Origin: Frondihabitans sp. 762G35
GTDB taxonomy: Bacteria; Actinomycetota; Actinomycetes; Actinomycetales; Microbacteriaceae
Direction: 5' to 3'
DNA length: 64,000 bases
Assembly: GCF_002074055.1 (NCBI RefSeq)
Contig: NZ_CP014619.1
Coordinates: forward strand, 1,860,001 to 1,924,000
Positions 53,971 to 63,917 of the stretch are shown here, in pieces. The stretch's first letter is position 1, and each line of letters opens with the position of its first letter. The notes beneath the pieces were generated by a model. It was not told the origin of the DNA. It saw nothing but the letters and a program-made list of their open reading frames with translations, and did no database searches. The position numbers were made by a program, and so were the translations under genes.

Positions 53971-54717
53971 GTGTCGCTCGTCTCCACCGGCGTGGCCGTG
54001 GCCGCGCTCGTCGTGGTCACGGCCGTCATCGTCTTCTCCCTCCGTCTCGAGAAGCCCTGGCTGCAGCCGTGGGCGGTCGTCCGCGCCGGCGTCCAGCTCG
54101 GGCTCCTGAGCCTGATCCTCGCCGGGGTCATCTCGTCTCCGGTGTGGGTCGGCGTCTTCCTGCTCGCCATGGTGCTGGCGGCGAGCTGGACGGTGTTCAC
54201 ACGGCTGCGGCTCGCTCGAACCACCCTCCCCTTCGTCGTCGCGCTGGTGGCCGTCGCCTCCGCCCTGCCGGTCGTCCTCGTCTTCGCCCTGGGGGCGGTC
54301 GACTTCACGCCCCGCTACGTACTGGCCTTCGGCGGGATCGTGGTCGGCAACGTGATGACCGTCTCGACCCTGATGGGTCGCCTCCTCGCCGATCAGCTGC
54401 TCTCGGGGCGCGACCAGGTCGAGGGCTGGCTCGCTCTCGGAGCCACGCCGCGGAGGGCCGCCCAGGGCGTCTCGCGGTCGGCGGCCTCCTCGGCCCTCGT
54501 CCCCTCGACCGACCAGACCCGCACGACGGGGATCGTCACCCTGCCCGGAGCCTTCGTCGGTGCGGTCTTCGGGGGCGCGTCACCCCTCGCGTCGGCGCAG
54601 TTCCAGCTCGTCGTTCTCGCGGGCATCCTGGCGGCCGGCGCCCTGGCCATCGCGCTGATGACCTGGCGATTCGGGGCGCCGCGGACGCTGCCCCTCGAGC
54701 CGACGCCGCTGCGCTGA
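53971..54717 (+). CDS. FetB/UPF0014-family permease
   Basis: A 248-residue integral membrane protein with seven or so helices, of the UPF0014/FetB group. The family signature is VPSTDQTRTTGIVTLPGAFVGAVFGGASPLASAQFQL (about 169-205). It is preceded by GNVMTVSTLMGRL and a large-helix region LSGRDQVEGWLALGATPRRAAQG. Escherichia coli FetB works with the ATPase FetA in iron efflux and peroxide resistance; no FetA gene is adjacent. The GTG start immediately follows the kinase stop, so the permease may be the direct target or signal partner of the two-component pair. It is convergent with dedA. Confidence 0.82.
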   Translation: MSLVSTGVAVAALVVVTAVIVFSLRLEKPWLQPWAVVRAGVQLGLLSLILAGVISSPVWVGVFLLAMVLAASWTVFTRLRLARTTLPFVVALVAVASALPVVLVFALGAVDFTPRYVLAFGGIVVGNVMTVSTLMGRLLADQLLSGRDQVEGWLALGATPRRAAQGVSRSAASSALVPSTDQTRTTGIVTLPGAFVGAVFGGASPLASAQFQLVVLAGILAAGALAIALMTWRFGAPRTLPLEPTPLR

Positions 54718-54753
54718 CGGCTCGGACGCTCTCGAACCGGTACTCCGTCGGGC

Positions 54754-55386
54754 TCAGCCCTGCGGCGCCCGCGTCTCGCGACGACGGCCTCGCCGTGCGA
54801 CCGACCGGCCGTACAGACCGTGGATCAGGATCGGCAGCACCGACACCGCGACGATGACGACGGCGAGGACGTCGATGTTCTCCGCCACGATCGGGAGCCC
54901 GCCGAGGAGCGAACCGACGACGGTGAGGCCGACGGCCCAGAGGAGGGCGCCCAGGAGGTTCCAGACGAAGAAGGTGCGGTAGCGGTAGTTGCTCGTGCCG
55001 GCCGCGAGCGGGACGTAGGTCCGGACGATCGGGACGAAGCGCCCGAGAACGAGCGCCTTACCGCCGTGCTTCGCGAAGAACGCCTCCGCCTGCTCGAGGT
55101 GGGCGGTCTTGAGGATCCGGGCGTCCGGCTTGAAGAGACGCCGGCCGAAGCGGTGCCCGAGGTAGTAGCCCGTCTGGTCGCCGAGGACGGCCGCGACGAA
55201 GGCGCAGACCGCGATGATCGCGACGGAGAGGCCGAGCTGCTCGTGCAGGAGACCGGCCGTGACCAGCAGGGAGTCGCCCGGGAGGAACGGGAACAGCACA
55301 CCGGACTCGATGAACACGATGAGCGACAGCCCGGCGAGGGCCCAGGGGCCGAGGTCGTTGAGGAGGGTTTCGGGATCGAGCAGCAT
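54754..55386 (-). CDS. DedA-family membrane protein
   Basis: A 210-residue polytopic protein of the DedA/SNARE-associated (VTT) superfamily, whose bacterial members include undecaprenyl-phosphate and phospholipid translocases. Characteristic parts are FIESGVLFPFLPGDSLLVTAGLL with the essential acidic residue, AAVLGDQTGYYLGHRFGRRLF, and the R-containing GRFVPIVRTYVPLAAGTSNYRYRTFFVWNLLGALLW. I chose ATG 55386; GTG 55392 just upstream would add two residues. The C-terminus is strongly basic (RRGRRRETRAPQG). The tmRNA terminator lies 70 bases upstream, so the gene has its own promoter or weak read-through. Confidence 0.9.
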   Translation of the reverse strand: MLLDPETLLNDLGPWALAGLSLIVFIESGVLFPFLPGDSLLVTAGLLHEQLGLSVAIIAVCAFVAAVLGDQTGYYLGHRFGRRLFKPDARILKTAHLEQAEAFFAKHGGKALVLGRFVPIVRTYVPLAAGTSNYRYRTFFVWNLLGALLWAVGLTVVGSLLGGLPIVAENIDVLAVVIVAVSVLPILIHGLYGRSVARRGRRRETRAPQG

Positions 55387-55456
55387 GGACACATGGTTCC
55401 AGCCGACGATCAGAGAACTCCCAGAACGTGCGCGTCGTGAAGAGGTGCAGGGCACG

Positions 55457-55488
55457 CAAAAGCCCTCCCCCGAAACCGGGAGAGGGCT
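55457..55488 (-). terminator. Intrinsic terminator of tmRNA (ssrA)
   Basis: On the minus strand AGCCCTC-TCCCG-GTTT-CGGGG-GAGGGCT is followed by TTTTGC: a classic stem with a T run, about 57 bases after the mature tmRNA 3' end. Confidence 0.85.
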
Positions 55489-55544
55489 GAGCGCGACGCC
55501 CCGCTCGATGAGCGAGGACAGCACAGGCACGACAGAGGCAGGAG

Positions 55545-55918
55545 TGGAGATGGGGGGAATTGAACCCCCGTCCATCGCTGAGATTGAACGTCTTCTACGG
55601 GCGTAGCCAGATGAGGCGTTCTACTCGGCTCCGACCTTTGCTACTGGCTTCTAGGTCGACGAGCCCAGTCGGAGTGGAAGTCCCGTGTGACCCTCCGGCG
55701 CGATCACACAGCGAGCCCTCTAGCTGACGCCAGGATCCGGTTAGAAGGCGATCACCGGTCTGACGGACTTATGTGGCTCTGCTACTTACGCAGCGAGAGC
55801 GAAGTCAGTGCGCGATTTATTGGCACTTATTGTTTTCCAGAGATCGTTTACGAGATAACCCTGGATCCTCGGCCCGCTTCTCGTTCGCATACAGGCGATG
55901 TCGAAACCGATCATCCCC
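55545..55918 (-). ncRNA. ssrA: Transfer-messenger RNA (tmRNA)
   Basis: A 374-base RNA that rescues stalled ribosomes and tags their products. The 5' end GGGGATGATCGGTTTCGACA (55918 downward) is diagnostic. Its first seven bases pair with CATCTCC at 55546-55552, forming the acceptor stem. GGTTCAATTCC is the T-arm. The tag reading frame at 55824-55789 encodes ANKSRTDFALAA, followed by TAA. The base after the discriminator A is C but the genome reads CTC, so CCA is not encoded and must be added afterwards. It lies downstream of smpB, its protein partner, and ends in an intrinsic terminator. Confidence 0.97.
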
Positions 55919-56029
55919 TCGAAGGAGCCTCTGTCGTGCGCTGTGGAGTTGTCGTTCTTCGTGCTGCTGGTGCAGCCCCCTACTCTACCGCGGGAGCGGC
56001 ATCCACCGCCACCCGCGGCCGATCGGCGA

Positions 56030-56521
56030 TCAGTCGCCGAGGTTGCGCCGAGCCGACATTGCCCGATCGGCCTCGCGGCGGTCCGTCCGCTCGCGGAGCG
56101 TCTGGCGCTTGTCGTACTCCTTCTTGCCCTTCGCCACGGCGAGCTCGACCTTGGCCCGACCGTCGGAGAAGTAGATGCGGAGCGGGACGAGCGTGAACCC
56201 GCCCTCCTTGGTCTTGTGGCTGATCTTGATGATCTCGGTCTTGTGGAGGAGCAGTTTCCGCTTGCGCCGCGGCGAGTGGTTGTTCCAGGTGCCCTCGGTG
56301 TACTCGGGGATGTGCACCGCGTCGAGCCAGATCTCGCCGCCGTCGACGAACCCGTAGCCGTCGACCAGCGACGCACGGCCCTGTCGGAGCGCCTTGACCT
56401 CGGTACCCGTGAGGACGATGCCCGCCTCGTACGTGTCGTCGATCAGGTAGTCGAAGCGGGCGCGCCGGTTCGTCGCGACGATCTTCTCGCCGCGATCTCT
56501 CGACGACACTTCTTTCGGCAT
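56030..56521 (-). CDS. smpB: SsrA-binding protein SmpB
   Basis: A 163-residue tmRNA-binding protein required for trans-translation. The OB-fold core has [72 protein letters not shown] and [39 protein letters not shown]. The last of these is the C-terminal tail that enters the decoding centre. I chose ATG 56521 ([11 protein letters not shown]) because GGGAGAGGG lies just upstream; an earlier in-frame ATG 56584 would add 21 non-conserved residues. ssrA lies 111 bases downstream on the same strand. Confidence 0.96.
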   Translation of the reverse strand: MPKEVSSRDRGEKIVATNRRARFDYLIDDTYEAGIVLTGTEVKALRQGRASLVDGYGFVDGGEIWLDAVHIPEYTEGTWNNHSPRRKRKLLLHKTEIIKISHKTKEGGFTLVPLRIYFSDGRAKVELAVAKGKKEYDKRQTLRERTDRREADRAMSARRNLGD

Positions 56522-56595
56522 GGCCCTCTCCCGGTGCTCACGATGGTGCTGCTGGTGCGACTTCGCCGCCGTCGGCAGCGCCACGGCAGCCTTCC

Positions 56596-56601
56596 AGTAT
56601 A
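56596..56601 (-). promoter_or_regulatory. Probable smpB -10 element
   Basis: TATACT on the minus strand, about 75 bases before the smpB ATG. It sits in the loop of a GCCTTCC/GGAAGGC inverted repeat that might also act as the ftsX terminator. No good -35 is visible. Confidence 0.4.
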
Positions 56602-56635
56602 GGGGAAGGCTCGGGAGCTGAGGAGACCGCCGGAC

Positions 56636-57550
56636 TCAGACCTTGAGGTAGCGCCGGATGGCCACGTTGGCGGAGAGCGCCGCCAGGACCGCGCCGATGA
56701 CGATGAGGAGGGGCACGACGAATGCGGTGTCGCCGAGCCCGACGAACGGGGTGCTCGCGAAGGATTCGGCGAGGTAGCCGCGGACGAAGAACTTCACGAT
56801 CAGCACGATGGCGCCGCCGGCGAGCACCGATCCGACGAGCGCGGCGATCACGCCCTCGAGGATGAACGGCGTCTGGATGAACCGGTTCGATGCTCCCACG
56901 AGTCTCATGATGCCGAGCTCCCGTCTCCTGCTGAAGGCGGAGAGGCGGATCGTCGTGGCGATGAGCAGGACCGCCGCGATGAGCATGAGGACGGCGATCC
57001 CGATGGCCGTGTAGCTCGCGGCGTTCAGGACCGAGAAGATCGGCTGCAGGTATCCCCGCTGGTCGACGACGCTCTGCACGCCGGCCTGGTTGGAGAGGCT
57101 CTCGATGAGGACGTCGGACTGCGAGGGGTTCTTGAGGTTCACCCAGAAGGTCTCGTTGAGGTACGACGGCTGCACGAACTCGGTCGCCGGGCTGTTCGAG
57201 AACTGCTGCTTGAAGCGCTCGTAGGCCTGCTGCTGCGTCTCGAAGTAGTCCTTCTTGATGTAGGGCTTGAGCGTCGTCGAGTCGAGCTGCGCCTGGACCT
57301 GGTTCTTCTGGTCGGTCGTGGCCTTGGCCCCGGTGCAGTTGCCGGTGGTGTCGGTGTCGGTGCAGAGATAGACCGCGACCTGCGCCTTGTCGTACCAGTA
57401 GCCCTTCATCTGGTTGATCTGCATCTGCATCAGCACCGCGACGCCGACGAAGGTCAGCGAGATGAAGGTGACGAGCACGACGGAGATGACCATCGAGAGG
57501 TTGCGGCGGAGGCCGGAACCGACCTCGCCGAGAACGAGTCCGAGTCTCAC
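56636..57550 (-). CDS. ftsX: Cell division ABC-like permease FtsX
   Basis: A 304-residue membrane protein. It has an N-terminal cytoplasmic tail, helix 1 (about 22-45), a 130-residue external loop rich in Q/N/Y that would contact a peptidoglycan hydrolase, and three more helices (from about 170 to 300). [54 protein letters not shown] is the conserved FtsX core. With FtsE it activates RipC-type cell-wall hydrolases during division. The GTG start at 57550 overlaps the FtsE stop. It is the standard ftsE-ftsX-smpB-ssrA order of actinobacteria. Confidence 0.95.
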   Translation of the reverse strand: MRLGLVLGEVGSGLRRNLSMVISVVLVTFISLTFVGVAVLMQMQINQMKGYWYDKAQVAVYLCTDTDTTGNCTGAKATTDQKNQVQAQLDSTTLKPYIKKDYFETQQQAYERFKQQFSNSPATEFVQPSYLNETFWVNLKNPSQSDVLIESLSNQAGVQSVVDQRGYLQPIFSVLNAASYTAIGIAVLMLIAAVLLIATTIRLSAFSRRRELGIMRLVGASNRFIQTPFILEGVIAALVGSVLAGGAIVLIVKFFVRGYLAESFASTPFVGLGDTAFVVPLLIVIGAVLAALSANVAIRRYLKV

Positions 57551-58311
57551 TGGGCGGCCTCCTGGACGAACGCGGTCTGGGTCGGGTCGGGCGTCGCCTC
57601 GAGGCCGACGCGCTGGATCGGGACCGCCTGGGTCTGGTACCCGCCGGAGCGCTCGTCGCGCACGATCGTGCCGCCGGAGAGCTCGATGACGCGCCGCTGC
57701 ATCTGGTCGACGATGCCCGCGTCGTGGGTGGCCATGAGCACGGTCGTCCCGGAGGCGTTGATCCGGTCGAGGAGCGTCATGATGCCGGCGCTCGTCGAGG
57801 GGTCGAGGTTTCCGGTCGGCTCGTCGGCCAGCAGGACCGCGGGACGGTTGACGATGGCGCGCGCGATCGCGACACGCTGCTGCTCGCCTCCCGAGAGCTC
57901 GTGCGGCAGGCGCTGGGCCTTGCCGGCGAGGCCGACCATCTTGAGCACGTCGGGGACGGCCTCCTGGATGTAGCCGCGGCTCTTCCCGATGACCTGCAGG
58001 GTGAAGGCGACGTTGTCGAACACCGACTTCTGCGGCAGCAGGCGGAAGTCCTGGAAGACGACGCCCAGGTTGCGGCGGAAGTAGGGCACCTTGCGGCTCG
58101 AGAGCGTGCCGAGGCGCTGGCCGAGGACGTGGATCTGCCCCTTCGAGGGCTTCTCCTCCTTCAGCACGAGGCGCAGGAAGCTCGACTTGCCGGAGCCGGA
58201 GGCACCGACGAGGAAGACGAACTCACCCTTCAGGATTTCCAGGGTGATGCCGTTGAGAGCCGGACGGGGGTTGCCGGCGTAGAACTTGGAGACCTCATCG
58301 AAGCGAATCAT
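57547..58311 (-). CDS. ftsE: Cell division ATPase FtsE
   Basis: A 254-residue ATPase. Walker [10 protein letters not shown] has K42; it is followed by [17 protein letters not shown], the Q-loop [20 protein letters not shown], the signature [19 protein letters not shown], Walker [14 protein letters not shown] and the H-loop [12 protein letters not shown]. The last 35 residues beyond the core are a flexible actinobacterial tail. It energises FtsX. The promoter is probably TAGTGT, 9 bases before the ATG. prfB lies just upstream on the same strand. Confidence 0.96.
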   Translation of the reverse strand: MIRFDEVSKFYAGNPRPALNGITLEILKGEFVFLVGASGSGKSSFLRLVLKEEKPSKGQIHVLGQRLGTLSSRKVPYFRRNLGVVFQDFRLLPQKSVFDNVAFTLQVIGKSRGYIQEAVPDVLKMVGLAGKAQRLPHELSGGEQQRVAIARAIVNRPAVLLADEPTGNLDPSTSAGIMTLLDRINASGTTVLMATHDAGIVDQMQRRVIELSGGTIVRDERSGGYQTQAVPIQRVGLEATPDPTQTAFVQEAAQ

Positions 58312-58417
58312 GACGGGCCAACACTAGGCACGGATGGGAGGTTTCGCTGCGAGGCGCGCCCCTCCGATCCGACGCGTCACCGACCCCAAGAATCGGCTGT
58401 GCGCGGGGTGGGAACGA

Positions 58418-59527
58418 TCAGTCGTCGTCGCCGCGCTTGCGCCAGCGGATCCCCGCCGAGAGGAAGCCGTCGAGGTCGCCGTCGAAGACGTTCGAGGGGT
58501 TGTTGACCTCGAACTCGCTCCGCAGGTCTTTGACCATCTGATAGGGCGCCAGCACGTAGCTGCGGATCTGGTCGCCCCAGCTCGCCGTGATGTTCCCGGC
58601 GAGCTCCTTCTTCTTCGCGTTCTCCGCCTCCTTCTGCAGGAGCAGGAGCCGCGACTGCAGCACCCGCATGGCCGCGGCGCGGTTCTGGATCTGGCTCTTC
58701 TCGTTCTGCATCGAGACGACCGTGCCGGTGGGGAGGTGGGTGATGCGCACGGCGGAGTCGGTCGTGTTGACCGACTGGCCGCCGGGGCCCGACGAGCGGA
58801 AGACGTCGACGCGGATGTCGTTCTCGGGGATCTCGATCGACTCGGTCTCCTCCATGAGCGGGATGACCTCGACGGCGGCGAAGCTCGTCTGGCGTTTGCC
58901 CGCGGCGCCGAACGGCGACATGCGGACCAGACGGTGGGTCCCCGCCTCGACGCTGAGCGTGCCGAAGGCGTACGGGGCGTCGACCTCGAAGGTGGCCGAC
59001 TTGATGCCCGCCTCCTCGGCGTAGCTGGTGTCCATCACGGTGGTCTTGAAGCCGTGCTGCTCGGCGTAGCGCAGGTACATGCGCAGGAGCATCTCGGCGA
59101 AGTCGGCGGCGTCGACTCCCCCGGCCCCCGCGCGGATGGTGATCACGGCGGGGCGCGGGTCGTACTCGCCGTCGAGGAGCGTCTGGATCTCGAGGGTGTC
59201 CATCATCGCCTGGATGCTCTTGAGCTCGGCCGCGGCCTCGTCGGCGGACTCCTGGTCGTCGCCCTCGTTCGCCATCTCGACGAGCACCTCGAGGTCGTCG
59301 AGACGCTGCCCCGTCGTCTGGATCTTCTCGAGCTCGGCCTTGCGGTGGCTCAGATCGCTCGTGACGCGCTGCGCGTTGTCGGTGTCGTTCCAGATCTCCG
59401 GGTCGGACGCCTCCTGCTCGAGCGACGCGATCTCGGACTCGAGCCGCTCCACGCCGATGACGGCGGAGATGTCGGCGAAGGTGGACCGCAGCGCGGCGAT
59501 CCGGTCGGAGAAGTCGAGCTCGATCAT
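58418..59527 (-). CDS. prfB: Peptide chain release factor 2
   Basis: A 369-residue class I release factor recognising UGA and UAA. The catalytic GGQ motif is at 249-251 ([10 protein letters not shown]), and the stop-codon recognition tripeptide is SPF at 204-206, the RF2 type. The N-terminal coiled domain spans about 1-110. The gene is a single continuous frame: the autoregulatory frameshift known from Escherichia coli is absent. ATG 59527 is preceded by TAGGCT and 8 bases. It stands upstream of ftsE as in other actinobacteria. Confidence 0.96.
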   Translation of the reverse strand: MIELDFSDRIAALRSTFADISAVIGVERLESEIASLEQEASDPEIWNDTDNAQRVTSDLSHRKAELEKIQTTGQRLDDLEVLVEMANEGDDQESADEAAAELKSIQAMMDTLEIQTLLDGEYDPRPAVITIRAGAGGVDAADFAEMLLRMYLRYAEQHGFKTTVMDTSYAEEAGIKSATFEVDAPYAFGTLSVEAGTHRLVRMSPFGAAGKRQTSFAAVEVIPLMEETESIEIPENDIRVDVFRSSGPGGQSVNTTDSAVRITHLPTGTVVSMQNEKSQIQNRAAAMRVLQSRLLLLQKEAENAKKKELAGNITASWGDQIRSYVLAPYQMVKDLRSEFEVNNPSNVFDGDLDGFLSAGIRWRKRGDDD

Positions 59528-59573
59528 GGTCCCCAAGCCTACCCGGCGGCCCGCGAGGGCAGGATGCCCGGAC

Positions 59574-60737
59574 TCAGCGCCCCAGGAGCGGGGTGCGGTC
59601 GGCGTAGCCGGCCTTCGTCGCCCGGGCCACCGCGTCGGGCAGGACCGCGAGGAACGCCTCGACGTCGGCCTCGGTCGTGGTGTGACCGACCGTGATGCGG
59701 AGCGCTCCTCGGGCCTCCTCCTCCGGGACGCCCATCGCCAGCAGCACGTGGGACGGCTCGGGGATGCCCGCCTGGCAGGCCGAGCCCGTGGAGACGCTGA
59801 CCCCCGCGGCATCGAGGAGGAACAGCAGCGAGTCGCCCTCGCAGCCGGGGAAGGTGAAGTGCGCGTTGCCGGGCAGGCGATGCCGGGGATCGCCGCGGAG
59901 CACCGCCCCGGGGACGCCGGCGACGACGCCGCGGACGACTCGGTCGCGGAGCGGTGCGAGGTCGGGGTGAGGATGGGAGGCGGCGACCGCGAAGGAGACG
60001 GCGGCCGGGGCATCCTGCGTTCCCGACCGCACCTGGCGCTGCTGCCCGCCGCCGTGCAGGAGCGGGACGACCGTGGCCGCCCGGGAGAGGACGAGAGCGC
60101 CGATGCCGATCGGCCCGCCGATCTTGTGCGCGGAGACGCTGAGCGCCGCGAGCCCGGACGAGCGGAAGTCGACGGGCACCTGGCGGTACGCCGCGACCGC
60201 GTCGGAATGGACCGGGACGCCGTGGGCCGCGGCGAGCGCGACCACCTCGTCGACGGGCTGGAGGGTGCCCACCTCGTTGTTGGCCCAGAGCAGCGTGACC
60301 AGCGCGACGTCGTCGGAGCGGCGGAGCGACTCCTCGAGCGCGTCCAGCCGGATGCGGCCGAGGGCGTCGAGCGGGATCCACTCGACGACCGCCCCCTCCG
60401 CGGTGGCCAGCCACTCGACGGTGTCGACGGTGGCGTGGTGCTCTCCCCCGGGCACCAGGAGCCGCGGGCGCGGCCGGTCGCGCTGCCTCGCCCACCACAG
60501 GCCCTTGATGGCGAGGTTCACCGATTCGGTGCCGCCCGAGGTGAAGACGACCTCGATGGGGTCGCAGCCGAGCGAGGCGGCCACGCGCTCGCGCGCCTCC
60601 TCGAGGACGCGCTTCGCGTTCTGCCCGGCGGAGTGGATGGAGGACGGGTTGCCGACCTCGCGGAGGGCGAGCGTGTAGGCGTCGATCGCCTCCGGGAGCA
60701 TCGGGGTCGTCGCCGCGTGGTCGAGGTACACCGCCAC
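59574..60737 (-). CDS. Cysteine desulfurase (IscS/NifS family)
   Basis: A 387-residue PLP enzyme taking sulfur from cysteine for Fe-S clusters or tRNA thiolation. YLDHAATTP opens the fold, HHATVDT carries the cofactor-stacking His, K205 in [12 protein letters not shown] binds PLP, and C321 in [10 protein letters not shown] is the persulfide cysteine on a short loop. This matches the IscS-like class I group. No iscU or iron-sulfur genes are adjacent. A tRNA-sulfurtransferase (mnmA) partner is common in related genomes but is not in this window. GTG 60737 has GGAAGGAG upstream. Confidence 0.92.
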   Translation of the reverse strand: MAVYLDHAATTPMLPEAIDAYTLALREVGNPSSIHSAGQNAKRVLEEARERVAASLGCDPIEVVFTSGGTESVNLAIKGLWWARQRDRPRPRLLVPGGEHHATVDTVEWLATAEGAVVEWIPLDALGRIRLDALEESLRRSDDVALVTLLWANNEVGTLQPVDEVVALAAAHGVPVHSDAVAAYRQVPVDFRSSGLAALSVSAHKIGGPIGIGALVLSRAATVVPLLHGGGQQRQVRSGTQDAPAAVSFAVAASHPHPDLAPLRDRVVRGVVAGVPGAVLRGDPRHRLPGNAHFTFPGCEGDSLLFLLDAAGVSVSTGSACQAGIPEPSHVLLAMGVPEEEARGALRITVGHTTTEADVEAFLAVLPDAVARATKAGYADRTPLLGR

Positions 60738-60787
60738 CGCGTCTCCTTCCGCTCGTTCCGGGTTCCGGCCTTCACCCGCCGTTCATT

Positions 60788-60793
60788 TACTCT
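60788..60793 (+). promoter_or_regulatory. Leaderless -10 for glgX
   Basis: TACTCT, 7 bases before GTG 60801, with no ribosome site. Confidence 0.5.
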
Positions 60794-60800
60794 AAGACTC

Positions 60801-62864
60801 GTGACCGGAGTCCAGCTCGTGCGAGACGAACCCACCGCTGTCGATCCCCTGCGCGATCTGGGGCTCCACCACGGGCCGGACGGGCCCACGCTGCGTGTCT
60901 GGTCGGGGGCCGCCACGAGCGTCGACCTCGTCATCGACGACGCCCCTCAGGAGCGCGTCGTCCCGATGCGACGCGACGCCCACGGCGTCTGGACGGGCTC
61001 GGATCCGCGACTCACGCCGGGACGGCGCTACTGGCTGCGGGCCGACGGCCACCCGAAGAGCGCGCTGGGCGTCGTGACCCCGTTCGACCCGAAGGTCAAC
61101 CTCCTCGACCCCTACGCGCGCGGTCTCGGCCGGACCGGCCGCGGCGAGTGGCGCGGCGTCGTCGTCGACGAGGCCTTCGACTGGGGCGGCGTCGAGAAGC
61201 CCCTGACCCCGCTCGACCACACGGTCGTGTACGAGGCGCACGTCCGCGGCTTCACGCGCCTGTCGCCGCACGTGCCGGAGGATCTCCGCGGCACCTACGC
61301 CGGGCTGGCCCACGAGTCCACCATCGCCTACCTGACGAATCTCGGCGTCACCGCCGTCCAGCTCCTGCCGGTCCACCAGCACGTCGACGAGCAGCGGCTC
61401 GTCGCGCAGGGGTTCGAGAACTACTGGGGTTACAACACCCTCTCCTACTTCGCCCCGCACGCCGGATACGCCTCCCGGGACGCCCAGCTCGCCGGAGCGT
61501 CGGCGATCCTGCGGGAGTTCAAGGGGATGGTGCGGCTCCTGCACGAGGCCGGCATCGAGGTGTGGCTCGACGTCGTCTACAACCACACGGCCGAGGAGGG
61601 CGAGGACGGCCCGGTGACGAGCCTCCGCGGGCTCGACGGCAGCTACTACCGGCACGACGCCGAGGGGCGGCCGATCGACGTCACCGGGTGCGGGAACACG
61701 CTCGACACGAGCCTCCCCGCCGCCCGACGCCTCGTGCTCGACTCGCTCCGGTACTGGGCGAACGAGCTGCAGATCGACGGGTTCCGCTTCGACCTGGCCG
61801 CGACCCTCGGCCGCGGTGCCGACGCGGTCTTCTCGCCCGACGACCCGCTCCTGACCGCGATCCGCGACGACGCGGCGCTCGCGGGCGTGAAACTCGTCGC
61901 CGAGCCCTGGGACGTCGGCCTCGGCGGCTGGCAGACGGGGAACTTCCCCGACGGCTGGAGCGAGTGGAACGACCGCTTCCGCAACCGGGCCCGCGATTTC
62001 TGGCTCCGCGACGTGGCGGACGCCCGGGCGGGCGGAGCGGCCCGGAACGGCCTGGGGAGCTTCGCGTCCAAGCTGAGCGGATCCAGCAACATCTACGCGC
62101 ACGACCGGGGCCCGCTCGCGGGGGTCAACTTCATCACGGCGCACGACGGCTTCACGCTCGCCGACGTCGTCGCCTACGACCAGAAGCACAACCTCCGGAA
62201 CGGCGAGGAGAACCGCGACGGCACCGACGACAACCGGTCGTTCAACCACGGGGTCGAGGGACCGACCGACAACCCGTGGATCCTCGACGCCCGGCGCAGG
62301 GCGAGTCGGAACCTCCTCGCGACGCTCCTGCTGTCGGCCGGGATCCCGATGATCACCGCCGGGGACGAGATCGGCCGGACCCAGCGGGGCAACAACAACG
62401 GCTACTGCAGCGACGACGAGATCTCCTGGGTCGATTGGCAGCTCGACGACGCCCGGGAGGCTCTCCTCGCCGACACGAAGGCGCTGATCCGGCACCGGCG
62501 GGAGAACCCCGCCCTCCGCCCGGTGCGCTTCGGCACCCAGGGGCGCGTCACGCTCTCGGCGACCGACATGAGCTGGTTCGGCGACGACGGCCTGCCGATG
62601 GCCGCCGACGCGTGGAACGACCCCCACCGGCGAACCCTCCAGTACCTGGCCGCGTCGACGCCCGAGACGGAGGAGTTCAACCGGGTCCTGGTCGTGGTCC
62701 ACGGCTCGGAGACCTCCGTGACGGTGACCCTGCCGGAGGCTCCCGGGGTGAGCGGTTACGAACCCCTGTGGACGAGCGGCGACGTCTTCGACCCGGCCCC
62801 GAAGAAGCCGGGCGCGGGTCACGACCTGCACGGGCCGACCGTCACGCTCTGGCGCGTGTCGTGA
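60801..62864 (+). CDS. glgX: Glycogen debranching enzyme GlgX (GH13)
   Basis: A 687-residue isoamylase-type enzyme hydrolysing alpha-1,6 branches of glycogen. The N-terminal CBM48-like domain (1-130) precedes the GH13 barrel: VVYEAHVRGFTRLSP, EVWLDVVYNHTAEEG, IDGFRFDLAATLGR with the nucleophile Asp, LVAEPWDVG with the acid Glu, and FITAHDGFTLADVV with the transition-state Asp. GYNTLSYFAPHAGYAS is GlgX-typical. The GTG start at 60801 is leaderless. Together with the probable glgE downstream it points to glycogen/alpha-glucan turnover. Confidence 0.95.
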   Translation: MTGVQLVRDEPTAVDPLRDLGLHHGPDGPTLRVWSGAATSVDLVIDDAPQERVVPMRRDAHGVWTGSDPRLTPGRRYWLRADGHPKSALGVVTPFDPKVNLLDPYARGLGRTGRGEWRGVVVDEAFDWGGVEKPLTPLDHTVVYEAHVRGFTRLSPHVPEDLRGTYAGLAHESTIAYLTNLGVTAVQLLPVHQHVDEQRLVAQGFENYWGYNTLSYFAPHAGYASRDAQLAGASAILREFKGMVRLLHEAGIEVWLDVVYNHTAEEGEDGPVTSLRGLDGSYYRHDAEGRPIDVTGCGNTLDTSLPAARRLVLDSLRYWANELQIDGFRFDLAATLGRGADAVFSPDDPLLTAIRDDAALAGVKLVAEPWDVGLGGWQTGNFPDGWSEWNDRFRNRARDFWLRDVADARAGGAARNGLGSFASKLSGSSNIYAHDRGPLAGVNFITAHDGFTLADVVAYDQKHNLRNGEENRDGTDDNRSFNHGVEGPTDNPWILDARRRASRNLLATLLLSAGIPMITAGDEIGRTQRGNNNGYCSDDEISWVDWQLDDAREALLADTKALIRHRRENPALRPVRFGTQGRVTLSATDMSWFGDDGLPMAADAWNDPHRRTLQYLAASTPETEEFNRVLVVVHGSETSVTVTLPEAPGVSGYEPLWTSGDVFDPAPKKPGAGHDLHGPTVTLWRVS

Positions 62865-62880
62865 CCGCCTTCGTCGCCTC

Positions 62881-63366
62881 GTGAGCACCAGGGCGCCCGG
62901 CACACCCGCGACCGTCGCGCTCGAGCGGGCCGGGATCCCGTTCACCGCGCACACCTACGAGCACGCCGACACCGCGACGAACTTCGGCCTCGAGGCGGCG
63001 GCCCTGCTGCGGCTCGACGAGGAGCAGGTCTTCAAGACGCTCGTCACGGACGTGGACTCCCGCCTCGTGGTGGCGGTCGTACCAGTGTCCGGTCGTCTCG
63101 ATCTCAAGGCGCTGGCGACGGCGGTCGGCGGGAAGAAGGCGCAGCTCGCCGATCCTCACCTCGCCGAGCGGCGCACCGGCTACATCGTCGGAGGCATCAG
63201 TCCGATCGGGCAGAAGACCGCTCTCGAGACGGTGGTGGACGAGACGGCGTGGCTGTTCGACACCGTCTTCGTGAGCGGCGGGCGCCGCGGCTTCGACATC
63301 GAGCTGACGCCGGACGACCTCCGCCGGGCGACCGGGGCGACGGTCGCGGCCATCGCGCGCGACTGA
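62881..63366 (+). CDS. ybaK: YbaK/EbsC-type Cys-tRNA(Pro) deacylase
   Basis: A 161-residue single-domain trans-editing enzyme that hydrolyses Cys-tRNA(Pro) mischarged by ProRS. Family features are FTAHTYEHADTATNFGLEAAALLRLDEEQVFKTLV, in which the Lys (near residue 53) is the conserved catalytic residue, VVPVSGRLDLKALATAVGGKKAQLAD, and TGYIVGGISPIGQKTALETVVDE with the GxxSPxG signature. The GTG start is 16 bases after glgX. It is followed by a very strong terminator, so glgX and ybaK form one transcript. Confidence 0.94.
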   Translation: MSTRAPGTPATVALERAGIPFTAHTYEHADTATNFGLEAAALLRLDEEQVFKTLVTDVDSRLVVAVVPVSGRLDLKALATAVGGKKAQLADPHLAERRTGYIVGGISPIGQKTALETVVDETAWLFDTVFVSGGRRGFDIELTPDDLRRATGATVAAIARD

Positions 63367-63429
63367 CGCGTTCACCGACCCGGGCGGCTCCTGCCCGGCG
63401 TGAACCGCCGATCGACGTCGGACACACCG

Positions 63430-63465
63430 AAGTCCGCTCCGGATCGGGCATCCGGAGCGGACTTT
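63430..63465 (+). terminator. Perfect 15-bp terminator after ybaK
   Basis: 63430-63444 pairs perfectly with 63450-63464 around the loop CGGGC and is followed by a T. The mirror strand also ends in A/T-rich flanks, so it may act both ways. Confidence 0.85.
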
Positions 63466-63917
63466 CAGGGAGCCGGGCACGTTCGGGCGCGCCGGATCTC
63501 TGTCGACGACCACGCGACTCCGCGTTCGGGCGCGGAGCGGCGCCGTGGCGATCGCTCGGAGGGCGTCCCCGATTCGGGCGGGGGCGAGCCGGGCGGGTAG
63601 TCCCGGGTTCTCTCGAGAGCTGGTGATCGCGTGTCGTCGAGTCGGTGTGGGCACCGGCCGGGCTGATCGTCCCCGCCGGACGGCGATCGGTGGGGGCCGG
63701 TGGAGCTTCTCCGGACCGTTCCGTTCGTCGTGAGAGTGACATTACTGGTCCCCCAGAGTGCGGACAAGCGAACACGCCCGGGCCGGGTCCCCCAGAACGG
63801 GGGTGACTCCCGTATCCGCTGTTCGGCGGACACTCACTTGTCCCCCGATCGCGCCGCGGACCGCAGGATGCCCGTCCCCCGGTCATCCCGCCTGACCCGC
63901 CGACCCGCCAGACCGGG
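63466..63917. other. Non-coding region upstream of the probable glgE
   Basis: No convincing gene in these 450 bases. It holds direct repeats of GGTCCCCCAGA near 63750 and 63789, a CCCCC-AGAAC-GGGGG hairpin at about 63790-63805, and a third TGTCCCCC near 63839. Codon-phase structure is lacking on both strands. A regulatory leader or a decayed gene are both possible. Confidence 0.4.

Noticed and set aside
59400-59527. Programmed frameshift in prfB
   Set aside because: The gene reads through in one frame from ATG to stop, with no internal UGA or slippery CUU-U site near the start.
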